Below, piece after piece: positions 55,108-63,945 of a DNA stretch of 64,000 nt (the stretch's first letter is position 1; each line of letters starts with the position of its first letter). The position numbers and the translations under genes were made by a program. The DNA comes from Neobacillus sp. DY30. Lineage in GTDB: Bacteria; Bacillota; Bacilli; Bacillales; Cytobacillaceae. The DNA is taken from the NCBI RefSeq assembly GCF_030123065.1, contig NZ_CP126093.1:2298001-2362000 (forward strand), written 5' to 3'. The notes below the pieces were generated by a model, which saw nothing but the letters and a program-made list of their open reading frames with translations, had not been told where the DNA came from and made no database searches.

Positions 55108-56064
55108 ATGGGGGAGATCAAGCTGGAACCGATTTTTGCAATGGAGCCTGTTAGCAGTGATACTATTCCGACAGAGGAGGAATGGATCGCACAAGTTAAA
55201 TGGGACGGTGTTAGAATTCTTACCTATTCTGACAATCAAGAAGTACGGCTTTATAATCGAAAAAAGAATGAACGGACCTTTCATTTTCCAGAAATTATAC
55301 CCATTCATGAATACTGTTCCAGCACTTCCGTGATTTTAGATGGAGAAGTTATCTCTTTAGGAGAAGATGGAAGGCCATCTTTTCAACAAGTGATGAGGCG
55401 AGATGGTTTGCGGAATTTAGAACGAATAAAAATGGCTGCAGAATCTATCCCAATTATATATATGATTTTCGACGTGATTTACTTGGATGGCGAGTGGATT
55501 CATAACAAGCCGTTTCATGAAAGAAATCAAATACTTGGTGACATCATCACTCCTAATGGACATATTCAGCTAGTTCCCTCCATGACTGAGGCTGAAGCCT
55601 TATTTCATGCTATTAAGGAACAAGGCATGGAAGGGATTATTATGAAAAGGACCAGTTCCCCGTATTCAATAGGAAAAAAGCGGGATGACTGGCTTAAAGT
55701 AAAAAATTATCGAGATATTATTGCTGTCATTGGAGGTTTTACTTTAGGGTATGATACTGTTAATTCAATCCTCCTCGGCTTATATGATCATGAAGGGAAC
55801 CTCCATTATGTGGGCCATACAGGGACTGGAAAAATGACGGTTAGTGGTTGGAAAGAACTAACGAAAGAATTAAGGGTATTGGTGACAGGTCAACATCCTT
55901 TTAACAAGACACCTTCACGCCATGCTCATGCCACCTGGGTACGACCAGTAAAGACGGTTAAGATAAAATTCGCTGAGTGGACAGAAGGCGGGGCTATGAG
56001 GCAGCCAAGTATTGAAGGTTTCATTGAGGTTCCTCCTCACGAATGTATGTTCGAGAGAACCTAA
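55108..56064 (+). CDS. ATP-dependent DNA ligase (LigD ligase-domain type)
   Basis: A 318-residue ATP-dependent ligase with the nucleotidyltransferase motifs in order: KWDGVR (motif I, adenylated lysine), RNERTFHFPE-like region, DGEVI (motif III), FDVIYLDG, EGIIMKR (motif IV) and WLKVKNYR (motif V), followed by a C-terminal OB fold. This corresponds to the ligase part of LigD, split from the polymerase gene next door. The ATG at 55108 has no good ribosome site; GGGGGAG lies just inside the gene, so a start at CTG 55123 or a later in-frame ATG at 55141 is possible. Together with the polymerase it should repair double-strand breaks, probably in spores. Confidence 0.88.
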   Translation: MGEIKLEPIFAMEPVSSDTIPTEEEWIAQVKWDGVRILTYSDNQEVRLYNRKKNERTFHFPEIIPIHEYCSSTSVILDGEVISLGEDGRPSFQQVMRRDGLRNLERIKMAAESIPIIYMIFDVIYLDGEWIHNKPFHERNQILGDIITPNGHIQLVPSMTEAEALFHAIKEQGMEGIIMKRTSSPYSIGKKRDDWLKVKNYRDIIAVIGGFTLGYDTVNSILLGLYDHEGNLHYVGHTGTGKMTVSGWKELTKELRVLVTGQHPFNKTPSRHAHATWVRPVKTVKIKFAEWTEGGAMRQPSIEGFIEVPPHECMFERT

Positions 56065-56079
56065 TTTTTTAATTGAAAC

Positions 56080-56118
56080 GGGAAAACTGCCGATTCGTGA
56101 ATTCGACAGTTTTTCCCA
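56080..56118. terminator. Bidirectional terminator
   Basis: GGGAAAACTG and CAGTTTTTCCC arms with inner CGA/TCG pairs, between the convergent ligase and YhcN-like genes. Confidence 0.85.
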
Positions 56119-56126
56119 TTGGATTA

Positions 56127-56990
56127 TTAATCAAAGAACCTTCCGACAGTATCGGTAAAATCATCCCAGATACCATCTCTGTTTCGGCCATTTTGAATAT
56201 CATTGGTATAAGTGTTCATTTGTGTGTAAAAATCGTTATCGTATGAAACATACACTTTGTGAATATTTTTGTCAGCTGCCCTAACTTGGTCAGCGATTCT
56301 TTGTTCTAGACGATTGGATACTTCTTTATAGTTGGTACCGCCTGTTCCATTGTTACCATTCATATTCGTGCCATTTCTGCCTGTATTACCCGTATTGCCC
56401 ATATTTGTTCCTGTTCCATCATTACCATTATTACCGGTGTTTGTGTTATTTCCAGTTATACGGTCAGTCCCAGCACCTGTATTGTTTCCGTTAATTGCGC
56501 CAGCCCCAGTATTTAAGTTGTGATTCGTAGTGCCGGTTATCCCAGAGTTAGTATAGTTTCCTGTAATCCCGGTATTCCCAGTATTTGTGAGATTACCATT
56601 ATTTTGGGTATTGCCAGCATTATTGCCGTTTCCACCCCTGTTATTCGTTGTATTTGTTCCCGTGCCCGCACGATCACCGGTAGTATCTCGCTGATTGTTT
56701 AACTGGACAGCCACGTAGGCATCGTTATTGCGGATGATTACATGAGCTTGATCCACTTCTCCTAAACGTTCTACATTATTTGCTGCACGCGTTGAAACCC
56801 TTAAATTTTGGTTCGAAACATTTCTTCCGGTAATACCATTGTTATCATTGTTTCTAACATCGTTTCTAACATTATTTACCCCTAAATTTCCACCGTTGTT
56901 ATCGCCGCCTGCATTTTGATTATCTCCGGCACAACCCGTTAAACCGATGAGAGTAGAGGTTAAAACGAAAGTAATCAAGCCTTTTTTCAA
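56127..56990 (-). CDS. YhcN/YlaJ-family sporulation lipoprotein with low-complexity insert
   Basis: A 287-residue lipoprotein. It has a signal peptide with lipobox LTGC, then Gly/Asn-rich sequence, a conserved N-terminal segment (RVSTRAANNVERLGEVDQAHVIIRNNDAYVAVQL, about 65-100), a very Asn/Gly/Thr-rich repetitive insert of about 110 residues (about 100-215), and the conserved C-terminal EVSNRLEQRIADQVRAAD...VYVSYDNDFY. The flanking segments match YhcN/YlaJ proteins of the spore inner membrane or germination apparatus. The insert is unusually long. It is transcribed alone. Confidence 0.85.
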   Translation of the reverse strand: MKKGLITFVLTSTLIGLTGCAGDNQNAGGDNNGGNLGVNNVRNDVRNNDNNGITGRNVSNQNLRVSTRAANNVERLGEVDQAHVIIRNNDAYVAVQLNNQRDTTGDRAGTGTNTTNNRGGNGNNAGNTQNNGNLTNTGNTGITGNYTNSGITGTTNHNLNTGAGAINGNNTGAGTDRITGNNTNTGNNGNDGTGTNMGNTGNTGRNGTNMNGNNGTGGTNYKEVSNRLEQRIADQVRAADKNIHKVYVSYDNDFYTQMNTYTNDIQNGRNRDGIWDDFTDTVGRFFD

Positions 56991-57294
56991 GTTTTGTCAA
57001 CTCCTCAAAAAATTATCTTACAGATATATCGTGGCTTATCTGAGTCGAACTATTCTGGTTCAGAGATGACAAAAAATAGCTTAAAAGGAAAAACCGTTGA
57101 TTTTCCCTCAAATGAAAATCAACAAATGATTAACCTTTAATAAATTAACAAAGTTTATTTAGTTCGTATATTTATCAATCTTAAACTAGATAATAATAAT
57201 GCGGAGATTATGGATTAACCCTATATACCTTTGCTAAAGGATAGTTTTCATAAGAGCGGTCAAGCTGTCTTTCCATACTATAAATGAAAAAACG

Positions 57295-57332
57295 AGAACC
57301 CCGGTTAGTGTGACCGTGGTTATTTTATTTTT
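57295..57332 (+). terminator. Orphan terminator-like hairpin in a gene-free gap
   Basis: AACCCCGGT and ACCGTGGTT arms followed by TATTTTATTTTTT, in the 437-bp gap 56991-57427. No gene precedes it on this strand, so a small RNA or leader might end here. A direct repeat TTTCACCAA at 57369 and 57380 (11 bp apart) lies before the 57428 gene. I see nothing else in the gap. Confidence 0.55.
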
Positions 57333-57427
57333 TAGAGGTTAATCATTTTTTCTATTATTTTTTTGCACTTTCACCAAGTTTTCACCAAACTCTACTAAAC
57401 TTAATCCATCAAAAGGAGGAGAAACAG

Positions 57428-57829
57428 ATGAATACTAAAGTGAAAAAAAGTATTTTCTGGGTCGCACTGATTACACCAATGGTTTTAGGAGTCTACTTTC
57501 TTTTTGGAGGATATAGTGCACTGGCATCTGGATCACATGGACATGGTCGAGGAGGAATGGGACACGGTGGAGGCTTCGGAGGTTATCAGGTAATGAACGG
57601 GGCACACCATGGAGGATTTTCCTGGATCGCATTCCTATTAATCCTAATTGTTGGGATTGCTTTGGTAGTTCTATTCGTAAAGTGGCTGAGAAAAAAATCA
57701 AAAGCTTCTGCGATGAAACAGTTTATCTATACATCTATTATTACTACACCTAAACCAATCATGAACCAGACTACGAGTATTTTGGATCAGTGGGAAAAAA
57801 ATTTAACAAATAAAAAGAACAATTATTAA
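57428..57829 (+). CDS. Small membrane protein with Gly/His-rich segment
   Basis: A 133-residue protein with an N-terminal hydrophobic segment (about 9-33), a Gly/His-rich stretch (SHGHGRGGMGHGGGFGG, about 37-55), a second membrane helix (about 62-86) and a basic, polar C-terminal tail. The overall form recalls SHOCT- or YxxE-like small envelope proteins, but no family is assigned. The His/Gly stretch could bind metal ions. GGAGGAG precedes the ATG. It ends with its own terminator. Confidence 0.72.
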   Translation: MNTKVKKSIFWVALITPMVLGVYFLFGGYSALASGSHGHGRGGMGHGGGFGGYQVMNGAHHGGFSWIAFLLILIVGIALVVLFVKWLRKKSKASAMKQFIYTSIITTPKPIMNQTTSILDQWEKNLTNKKNNY

Positions 57830-57881
57830 AATGGGAATTTTTAAAAGAATTAAAAGGATTGCGAAGGCTGATATTAATGAA

Positions 57882-57911
57882 AGGTAAGCACTATGTTAGG
57901 TGCTTACTTTT
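57882..57911 (+). terminator. Terminator after the Gly/His-rich gene
   Basis: GTAAGCAC and GTGCTTAC are perfect arms around an 8-nt loop, followed by TTTTC. Confidence 0.8.
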
Positions 57912-57940
57912 CAGTATCTATGGAAAGAATCGTTTACTTC

Positions 57941-58135
57941 ATGATTAAACAAGAAATGATAAAAAAAATCGAGTTAAAAAGGAGTCATTTAATTCAGGCG
58001 GCTTGCCAACATGGATTTACCTCACCGCTAACCATCAAGTATAGTGAAGAATTGGATCATCTCCTCAATCTATATGCTAAGAAACAAATAATAGTTTACA
58101 AGGAACAAAAAATAACAGCCTCTAATAACACATAG
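57941..58135 (+). CDS. Spo0E-family aspartyl-phosphate phosphatase
   Basis: A 64-residue helical protein with the Spo0E family pattern IKKIELKRSHLIQAACQHGF, then the signature SEELDHLL followed by a short second helix. Such proteins dephosphorylate Spo0A~P and so delay sporulation. An in-frame ATG at 57893 would extend it, but that start lies inside the terminator hairpin of the previous gene; ATG 57941 (or 57920) gives the usual length. It supports a spore-forming host. Confidence 0.83.
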   Translation: MIKQEMIKKIELKRSHLIQAACQHGFTSPLTIKYSEELDHLLNLYAKKQIIVYKEQKITASNNT

Positions 58136-58253
58136 AGGCTTAATTTATGCCGAAAACAGTTACAAGTTTTAACATTTTGTTCATAATTTGGTAACAAACT
58201 TTGGACATCCTATCATCGTAATACCCAAACTATTTTTAGGAGGAATATAAAAG

Positions 58254-58886
58254 ATGAGAAAGATGTACATGACATTTGCCATTGCCTTATTGTTTGGACT
58301 TTTCGGTTCTTCCCAGACTTATGCTGCAGCGGAAGGAAAATCAGAAGTACACGGCCATGGTCATTTCAAGCACAATCCTGAGTTTATTAAAAAGAAGGCA
58401 GAATCACTGGGGATTGAAACAGAAGGAAAAGACACAGAGACCATTGCAAAAGAAGTTAAGGAAACAATAATTAAACAAAAGGCTAAGGAACTGGGGATTG
58501 ACAGTAATGGTAAAGACCTTGATTCATTAGCGAAGGAAGTATGGGAAACCGAAATAAAAAAGGAAGCAAAAGAGCTGGGAATCACGACGGAAGGGAAAGA
58601 GCTACATAATCTAGCTAGAGAAGTCCGTGAAACCCAAATTATAAAAGAGGCAAAAGAGCTGGGGATTTCTACTGATAATAAGGATCTTCACACCATAGCA
58701 CACGAAGTCCGGGAAAAAAGGATATTCCAAGCAGCAGAGAAGTTGGGAATAGAAACAAAAAATAAGTCTGCTGAAGAACTTTTTAAAGAAATCATGACAA
58801 ACCATGCAGATAAGGCAAAGGAGCTAAATCTATTTCCTCATAAAGGCGGTAAGGTGCACTTCTTTGACAAGTCAAAAGAAAATTAA
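58254..58886 (+). CDS. Exported protein with five 28-residue helical repeats
   Basis: A 210-residue protein with a signal peptide (about 1-25, cleavage near TYAAAE), a short His/Gly patch (EVHGHGHFKHN), and five tandem 28-residue repeats (about 45-185) each of the form xAKELGIxTxGKxLxxLAxEVxExxI. The alternating charged and hydrophobic residues suggest helical hairpins. A short C-terminal tail is rich in Lys and His. The family is not recognised; similar short repeats occur in uncharacterised Bacillus secreted proteins. AGGAGGA precedes the start. It lies between envelope-stress genes (HtrA downstream), so an envelope role is possible but unproven. Confidence 0.75.
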   Translation: MRKMYMTFAIALLFGLFGSSQTYAAAEGKSEVHGHGHFKHNPEFIKKKAESLGIETEGKDTETIAKEVKETIIKQKAKELGIDSNGKDLDSLAKEVWETEIKKEAKELGITTEGKELHNLAREVRETQIIKEAKELGISTDNKDLHTIAHEVREKRIFQAAEKLGIETKNKSAEELFKEIMTNHADKAKELNLFPHKGGKVHFFDKSKEN

Positions 58887-58896
58887 TTTGTGAATA

Positions 58897-58932
58897 AATA
58901 GGGTAGTAAAATGGCTACCCTATTTTTTTCTT
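58897..58932 (+). terminator. Rho-independent terminator
   Basis: AATAGGGTAG and CTACCCTATT arms, then TTTTTC and a further T-rich run. Confidence 0.87.
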
Positions 58933-59063
58933 TTTTTTATGCACCGTCAAAAAATAGCCGCTAAAGGTTCTAGGTCTATTACATTATTATTAATATTTTA
59001 TTCATATCTTGGGGGTATCATGGTTTTAACAGAGAAAGTTCAATCATTGAGGAGGATATTAAA

Positions 59064-60311
59064 ATGACTGATTTTAATAGATATAATACAAATTTGTTTG
59101 AAGAAACTGCGAAAACAGCAAAACCCAAAAAGTGGCGGGGAGTTTTAGCAACGGTGAGTGCTGGCGTTATTGGTTCGATGCTAACCATGGCTATCCTTCC
59201 TTATTCGGATCAGATAGAAAGCTTGTATTCTACGGTTGAACAAAAAGTTTCAAATCAAACCGAAAGTAGTAGTAATAATTCAGATCAAGTAATGGCACAG
59301 CAAACTACAGCAACTAATCTATCTGATACTTCAGGTTCCATGGCAGACATGGTAGAGGAAGCTTCCAAAGCTATTGTAGGAATTGTAAATAAACAAGCAC
59401 AAGACAACTATTATCCAAATACTGGTAGTTCTGAAACCGTTGAAAGTGGCAATGGAACAGGAGTTGTTTTTAAGATTGACGATGACAGTGCTTATATTGT
59501 GACAAATAATCATGTGATTGAAAATGCAACTGAGCTTGAAATCACTGTCTCCGGTGGGGAGAAGACAACGGCTGAAGTGATTGGCGCAGATGTCCTTACT
59601 GACTTAGCCGTATTAAAGATTGATGCAAAATATGCAGCCACTAAATTGGATTTTGGCGATTCTAGTACTCTAAGAGCTGGTGATTCCGTCTTAGCGATTG
59701 GAAATCCGCTTGGTTTAGACTTTTCCAACACTGTAACCCAAGGAATCGTGAGTGCTGTTAACCGAACTGTTGCCGTTTCTACTTCTGCTGGAGAATGGGA
59801 TTTAAATGTTATTCAAACCGATGCTGCCATTAATCCTGGAAATAGTGGTGGAGCCCTGATCAATACTTCTGGTCAAGTAATTGGCATTAATAGTTTAAAA
59901 ATCTCAGAGGATGGGGTAGAGGGATTAGGATTCGCGATTCCAAGTAATGATTTAATACCAATTATTAATGAAATTATGGAAAAGGGACAAGTGGAGCGCC
60001 CTTATATTGGAATTGGATTAGCCAGTTTAGAAGAAATACCTTCGATGTACTTGCAAAATCTTCCCCAAACAATTGAAGGCGGAGCAATGGTAACAAATAT
60101 TGATTCGAATTCAGCTGCTGCTCAAGCGGGCCTTAAAGTACAAGATATTATTACATCTATTAATGATAAGACGATAACAAGTTCTGATAACCTAAGAAAA
60201 TACCTATATTCTGAACTTGAAGTAGGTGACACTGTGTCCCTGGGCGTATACCGTGGGGCTGAAAAAATGACCATCAAATTAACACTATCAAGCAGTAATT
60301 CTATAAAATAG
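59064..60311 (+). CDS. HtrA-like membrane-anchored serine protease
   Basis: A 415-residue S1C protease. It has a cytoplasmic N-terminus, one transmembrane helix (about 26-46), a Ser/Thr/Gln-rich linker, a trypsin-like domain with catalytic His150 (NNHVI), Asp180 (TDLAVL) and Ser261 (GNSGGA), and a C-terminal PDZ domain (about 310-405). It resembles the B. subtilis HtrA/HtrB/YyxA group that degrades misfolded exported proteins. GAGGAGG precedes the start. No clear CssR-type direct repeat was recognised upstream. It precedes a PBP gene but has its own terminator. Confidence 0.93.
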   Translation: MTDFNRYNTNLFEETAKTAKPKKWRGVLATVSAGVIGSMLTMAILPYSDQIESLYSTVEQKVSNQTESSSNNSDQVMAQQTTATNLSDTSGSMADMVEEASKAIVGIVNKQAQDNYYPNTGSSETVESGNGTGVVFKIDDDSAYIVTNNHVIENATELEITVSGGEKTTAEVIGADVLTDLAVLKIDAKYAATKLDFGDSSTLRAGDSVLAIGNPLGLDFSNTVTQGIVSAVNRTVAVSTSAGEWDLNVIQTDAAINPGNSGGALINTSGQVIGINSLKISEDGVEGLGFAIPSNDLIPIINEIMEKGQVERPYIGIGLASLEEIPSMYLQNLPQTIEGGAMVTNIDSNSAAAQAGLKVQDIITSINDKTITSSDNLRKYLYSELEVGDTVSLGVYRGAEKMTIKLTLSSSNSIK

Positions 60312-60324
60312 GTTATTAAATTGT

Positions 60325-60352
60325 AGGGAGCTATACTGAGCTTCCTTTTTTA
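60325..60352 (+). terminator. Rho-independent terminator after htrA-like gene
   Basis: GGGAGCT and AGCTTCC pair (one G-U), followed by TTTTTTA. Confidence 0.78.
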
Positions 60353-60377
60353 TACGTCTTACGGAAGGAGAGCAAGA

Positions 60378-62336
60378 ATGATAGAGAAGAAGCGAAACAA
60401 ACTACTCTATTCTCGGATACGTATTTTATTCATTATTGTCATTTTACTATTTTCCATCTTGATTATACGCTTGGGCAAAATACAAATTGTACAGGGGGAA
60501 GAATATAGAGCCGAGAGTAAAAAAACTACAAAAACAGTCTATTCTTGGAATACCCCCCGTGGGAAAATCTATGATCGTAACGGAAATGTGTTAGTTGAAA
60601 ACGAGCCTATTTATACGTTAACCTACACAAATCCTTCAAACAGCTATTCCCAGGAGGACAAACTAGATTTAGCCAACACTTTAGCTGGAATCATTACTAT
60701 GACAACAGATAATGTTACAGAGCGGGATAAAAAAGATTACTGGGTATTAACGAGAAAACAGGAAGCTTATGCAAAATTAACGAGCGAAGAACAAAAGAAC
60801 CTAGATGATAGTGAAGAATATCAACTTATTCTAGAGCGTATTACCGAACAAGAATTAGCAAGTATACCACCAGTTGAAATGGAAGTACTGGCTATTAAAA
60901 GAGAAATGGATGTAGACTCATCTTCAGCAAATCGAATCAAATCTGGATTAACAATTCAAGAAATGGCCATAGTGAATGAGCGTTTAGAGGAACTTCCGGG
61001 AGTAGAGGTAAAAATTGATTCCGAACGTAAATACGTTTATGGTGACACCCTCCGCCAGTTATTTGGCAATGTAGGACAAATTCCCGAAGAAGAAGCAGAA
61101 TCGTACAAAAGTGATGGATATGCATTGAGTGACTTAGTTGGAACCAGCTTTCTAGAACAGCAATACGAAGAAGTGCTGCGTGGAACAAAAGAAAAACAAA
61201 CCTTTGTTGAGGATATAACAGGGAAGATCTCTGACGTAAAGGTAACTGCAGGGGAACCCGGAAAAGATGTGGTTTTGACCATTGATTTAAAGCTTCAACA
61301 AGAGGTGGAAAAAATCATTGAAGAAGAATTAAAAAAGGCCGAAGGTGCTGAAAGTGCTTACGTCGTAATGAGCAATCCTGCTACAGGTGAAATTTTAGCG
61401 ATTGCAGGGAAAAAAGAATCGGATAATCAACTAAAAGATGAATTATATGGAGCAATTTATAACTCTTATGCCATGGGATCAGCCGTAAAAGGAGCAACGG
61501 TGTTAACAGGGTATGAAACAGGTGTTATCTCACCGGGGGATACATTTGTCGATTCTCCTATAAAAATTAGTGGAACACCTATTAAAAAATCTTACGTCAA
61601 TATGGGGACGATTAATGATTTAACTGCACTTGAACGGTCTTCCAATGTTTATATGTTTCATATTTCGATGAAAATAGGAGATTATGATTATGCAAGAAAA
61701 TTAGGATTTAAAAATCCGGAGAAAGCTTATGAGACGATGAGAAGGTATTTTGGTCAATTTGGCCTTGGGGTAGAAACAGAAATCGACTTACCAAATGAAG
61801 CAACAGGATATAATGGCGGGGTACAAAAATTAGGGAACTTAATGGATTACGCCATTGGTCAATTTGATACGTATACTCCACTTCAACTACTTCAATATGT
61901 ATCAACTATTGCCAATGACGGCAAGCGAGTTCAGCCTCATTTCATGAAGGAAGTGCGTGAACCAAGTAATGAGAATGGTAATTCTGAAGAAGTTATTGAA
62001 GAATTCCAAACCAATGTATTAAATACCGTTGATATGGACCTTTCCTTTATTGAACGGGTTCAGAATGGATTTCATCGAGTTATGAACGGAAATCAGGGAA
62101 CCGCAACATCTGCCTTCAAAGGTGCCGTCTATGATCCGGCCGGAAAAACGGGTACAGCTCAAGTTTCTGATGGAAATGGAGGCTACAACTATAATTTAAC
62201 CTTAGTCGGGTATGCTCCATATGAAAATCCGGAGGTTGCCATTTCAGTGGTCGTTCCTAATGTGGAAAATGATAGTAGTGGTATAAATAAGACAATTGGA
62301 AGAAAGATTCTTGATTTTTATTTTCAGAATAAGTAA
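60378..62336 (+). CDS. Class B penicillin-binding protein (transpeptidase)
   Basis: A 652-residue class B PBP: one N-terminal transmembrane helix (about 13-32), a dimerisation domain beginning TPRGKIYDRNGNVL, and a transpeptidase domain with the active-site motifs S368-A-V-K371, S421-S-N and K590-T-G. It cross-links peptidoglycan. The ERDKKDYW insert and overall layout resemble PbpA/PbpH of Bacillus, which serve sidewall or rod-shape synthesis. GGAGAG lies just upstream of the ATG. Which PBP it replaces or supplements cannot be told from the sequence. Confidence 0.92.
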   Translation: MIEKKRNKLLYSRIRILFIIVILLFSILIIRLGKIQIVQGEEYRAESKKTTKTVYSWNTPRGKIYDRNGNVLVENEPIYTLTYTNPSNSYSQEDKLDLANTLAGIITMTTDNVTERDKKDYWVLTRKQEAYAKLTSEEQKNLDDSEEYQLILERITEQELASIPPVEMEVLAIKREMDVDSSSANRIKSGLTIQEMAIVNERLEELPGVEVKIDSERKYVYGDTLRQLFGNVGQIPEEEAESYKSDGYALSDLVGTSFLEQQYEEVLRGTKEKQTFVEDITGKISDVKVTAGEPGKDVVLTIDLKLQQEVEKIIEEELKKAEGAESAYVVMSNPATGEILAIAGKKESDNQLKDELYGAIYNSYAMGSAVKGATVLTGYETGVISPGDTFVDSPIKISGTPIKKSYVNMGTINDLTALERSSNVYMFHISMKIGDYDYARKLGFKNPEKAYETMRRYFGQFGLGVETEIDLPNEATGYNGGVQKLGNLMDYAIGQFDTYTPLQLLQYVSTIANDGKRVQPHFMKEVREPSNENGNSEEVIEEFQTNVLNTVDMDLSFIERVQNGFHRVMNGNQGTATSAFKGAVYDPAGKTGTAQVSDGNGGYNYNLTLVGYAPYENPEVAISVVVPNVENDSSGINKTIGRKILDFYFQNK

Positions 62337-62482
62337 TAATAGAAAAGCTGCTATCTTTTATTAAAGAAGGACCTCTCTAACTTTAGATATAGATTATTAT
62401 GAGTAGAACAAGGTAGGTAGTGATTAGTATACCACTGTTTGGAATATAATTGTTATTTTTTAACAATATTATGTAAATACAC

Positions 62483-62520
62483 AAAAAGTCAACGGATAGT
62501 AAAAATCCATTGACTTTTTA
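62483..62520. terminator. Bidirectional terminator
   Basis: AAAAGTCAACGGAT and ATCCATTGACTTTT arms, between the PBP gene and the convergent LacI-type gene. A weaker hairpin (ATTGTTA and TAACAAT) precedes it. Confidence 0.85.
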
Positions 62521-62525
62521 TAATT

Positions 62526-63554
62526 TTAACTATTATAGGTATATCTTTTGAGAACGGAATCTCGAATAACTTTTTCTGTCTTAATGATCGTATTTACTGC
62601 CTCAGGCTTCTTTTTTCTAATGATAGAAAATAGAAGGTTTGCCCCTGTTTCTCCTATCTTTCTAACCGGAATTTCTATACTAGTCAGGGAAGGAGTCAGG
62701 AAGGGATTGAAACTTGAATTACTGTAACCGACTACGGATAGATCTTGTGGAATGGAAACGCCAAGTTCTGTTGCGGTTTTATAAATGCTCATGACTTTTA
62801 AGTCATCTGTGGCCAACACGGCTGAAGGGCGATTACCTCCCAATATCAGCTTCCTAGCTGCAAGGCTGCCTGCTTCGACATTGTACCCGCCGTCAATCAT
62901 CCAATCTTCCCGAACTGGCATTTGATGATCCTCCATACAGGCTTTATAGCCATTTAGACGATCCATAGAAACATGGTATTCAAGTGGAGAGTGTACACAG
63001 GCAATCCGCTTATGGCCTTGTTCTATTAAATATTTTGTTAACTCATAACTATCATGATAGTTATCGGTATCTACTGAAAATATATTCTTATAATTTCCTT
63101 CGACTTTACCAATGACGACAATTGGAATACTAAAAACGTCAAGCTGTTTGAATAATTCTTCATTGGTAGGCGAACTTAACATAATGATTCCTTTGATCAT
63201 TTTTTCTTTAATTTTGGTAATGCACTTCTCGAGTTCATCCCTGCTATTTTTAGCGGTTTGCAGGATGACATCAAAATTTTCTTCCTCCGCCTTTTCTGCT
63301 ACTGTCTGGAGGATTTCTGAGAAAAAAGGATTGTTTGATGTAGTTTTTGCAGACCTGGAGACCACCATGATTGCATCAAAACTGGAGGAAAGAGCTCTGG
63401 CCAATTTACTAGGCTGGTAATTCAATTCTTCAATTGCTTTCATGACACGATTTCTGGCATCTTCAGAAATATTGTTCTGATTATTCAATACGCGAGATAC
63501 GGTCGATTTTGAAACATTTGCAGCCCGCGCAATATCATATATCGTATAGCCCAA
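62526..63554 (-). CDS. LacI-family transcriptional regulator
   Basis: A 342-residue repressor. The N-terminal LacI helix-turn-helix reads TIYDIARAANVSKSTVSRVLN with the hinge helix SKLARALSS, followed by a periplasmic-binding-protein-like sugar sensor (about 60-335; FFSEILQTVAEKAEE, RIACVHSP, AVLATDDLKVMS, LTSIEIPVRKIGETGA). The TTG at 63554 is the likely start: AGAGGAGGAG lies about 5-14 nt upstream, while longer in-frame starts lack a site. A promoter with four matching operator-like repeats lies divergent to it, suggesting it represses a sugar gene that begins beyond the window's right end. Confidence 0.92.
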   Translation of the reverse strand: MGYTIYDIARAANVSKSTVSRVLNNQNNISEDARNRVMKAIEELNYQPSKLARALSSSFDAIMVVSRSAKTTSNNPFFSEILQTVAEKAEEENFDVILQTAKNSRDELEKCITKIKEKMIKGIIMLSSPTNEELFKQLDVFSIPIVVIGKVEGNYKNIFSVDTDNYHDSYELTKYLIEQGHKRIACVHSPLEYHVSMDRLNGYKACMEDHQMPVREDWMIDGGYNVEAGSLAARKLILGGNRPSAVLATDDLKVMSIYKTATELGVSIPQDLSVVGYSNSSFNPFLTPSLTSIEIPVRKIGETGANLLFSIIRKKKPEAVNTIIKTEKVIRDSVLKRYTYNS

Positions 63555-63722
63555 TGAAACTCCTCCTCTAAAAAAAAGATATATAAGATTCAAACGAATC
63601 ACATTGAAATTTTATTAGTAAATTAATATACAGATTATATGGTTGAAATTCAAATCAATCAACAACAAGTTATTAGTATTTTACTATTAAATTTCTTAAA
63701 AGTAAATTCTGCACAAAATTGG

Positions 63723-63751
63723 TTGACATGAAAGGTGTTCTGTAATATATT
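63723..63751 (+). promoter_or_regulatory. Sigma-A promoter facing right
   Basis: TTGACA at 63723-63728 and TATATT at 63746-63751 with a 17-bp spacer. Transcription should start near 63758, right at the first operator-like repeat. Confidence 0.75.
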
Positions 63752-63758
63752 TAGCACG

Positions 63759-63945
63759 TGGGAGCGGTACCAATGATTTAAATCTATTTTTTTAGTGGAT
63801 TTGGGAGCGGTACCAAATAAGCCTATTTCTATTTTTTCTAAATTGGGAGCGGTACCACCTTAAGTGAATTTACTTTTCTAGTATAATTTACACAATGGTA
63901 TCAATGAGCTCTTTATATTTTTTTATGTTTCTGGGAGCGGTACCA
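63759..63945 (+). repeat. Array of four LacI-type operator repeats, helically phased
   Basis: TGGGAGCGGTACCA occurs at 63759, 63802, 63844 and 63932 (spacing 43, 42, 88). A degenerate half site, GGTATCA at 63897, fits the empty slot with a unit start at 63890. Spacing near 42 bp is four helical turns, so all sites face the same side of the DNA. They lie just after a promoter and opposite a LacI-type gene. The region 63946-64000 is the leader of a gene outside the window. Confidence 0.85.

Noticed and set aside
63759..63945. CRISPR-like appearance of evenly spaced short repeats
   Set aside because: The repeat is only 14-15 bp, spacers are AT-rich, there are no cas genes, and a LacI gene and promoter explain the array better.
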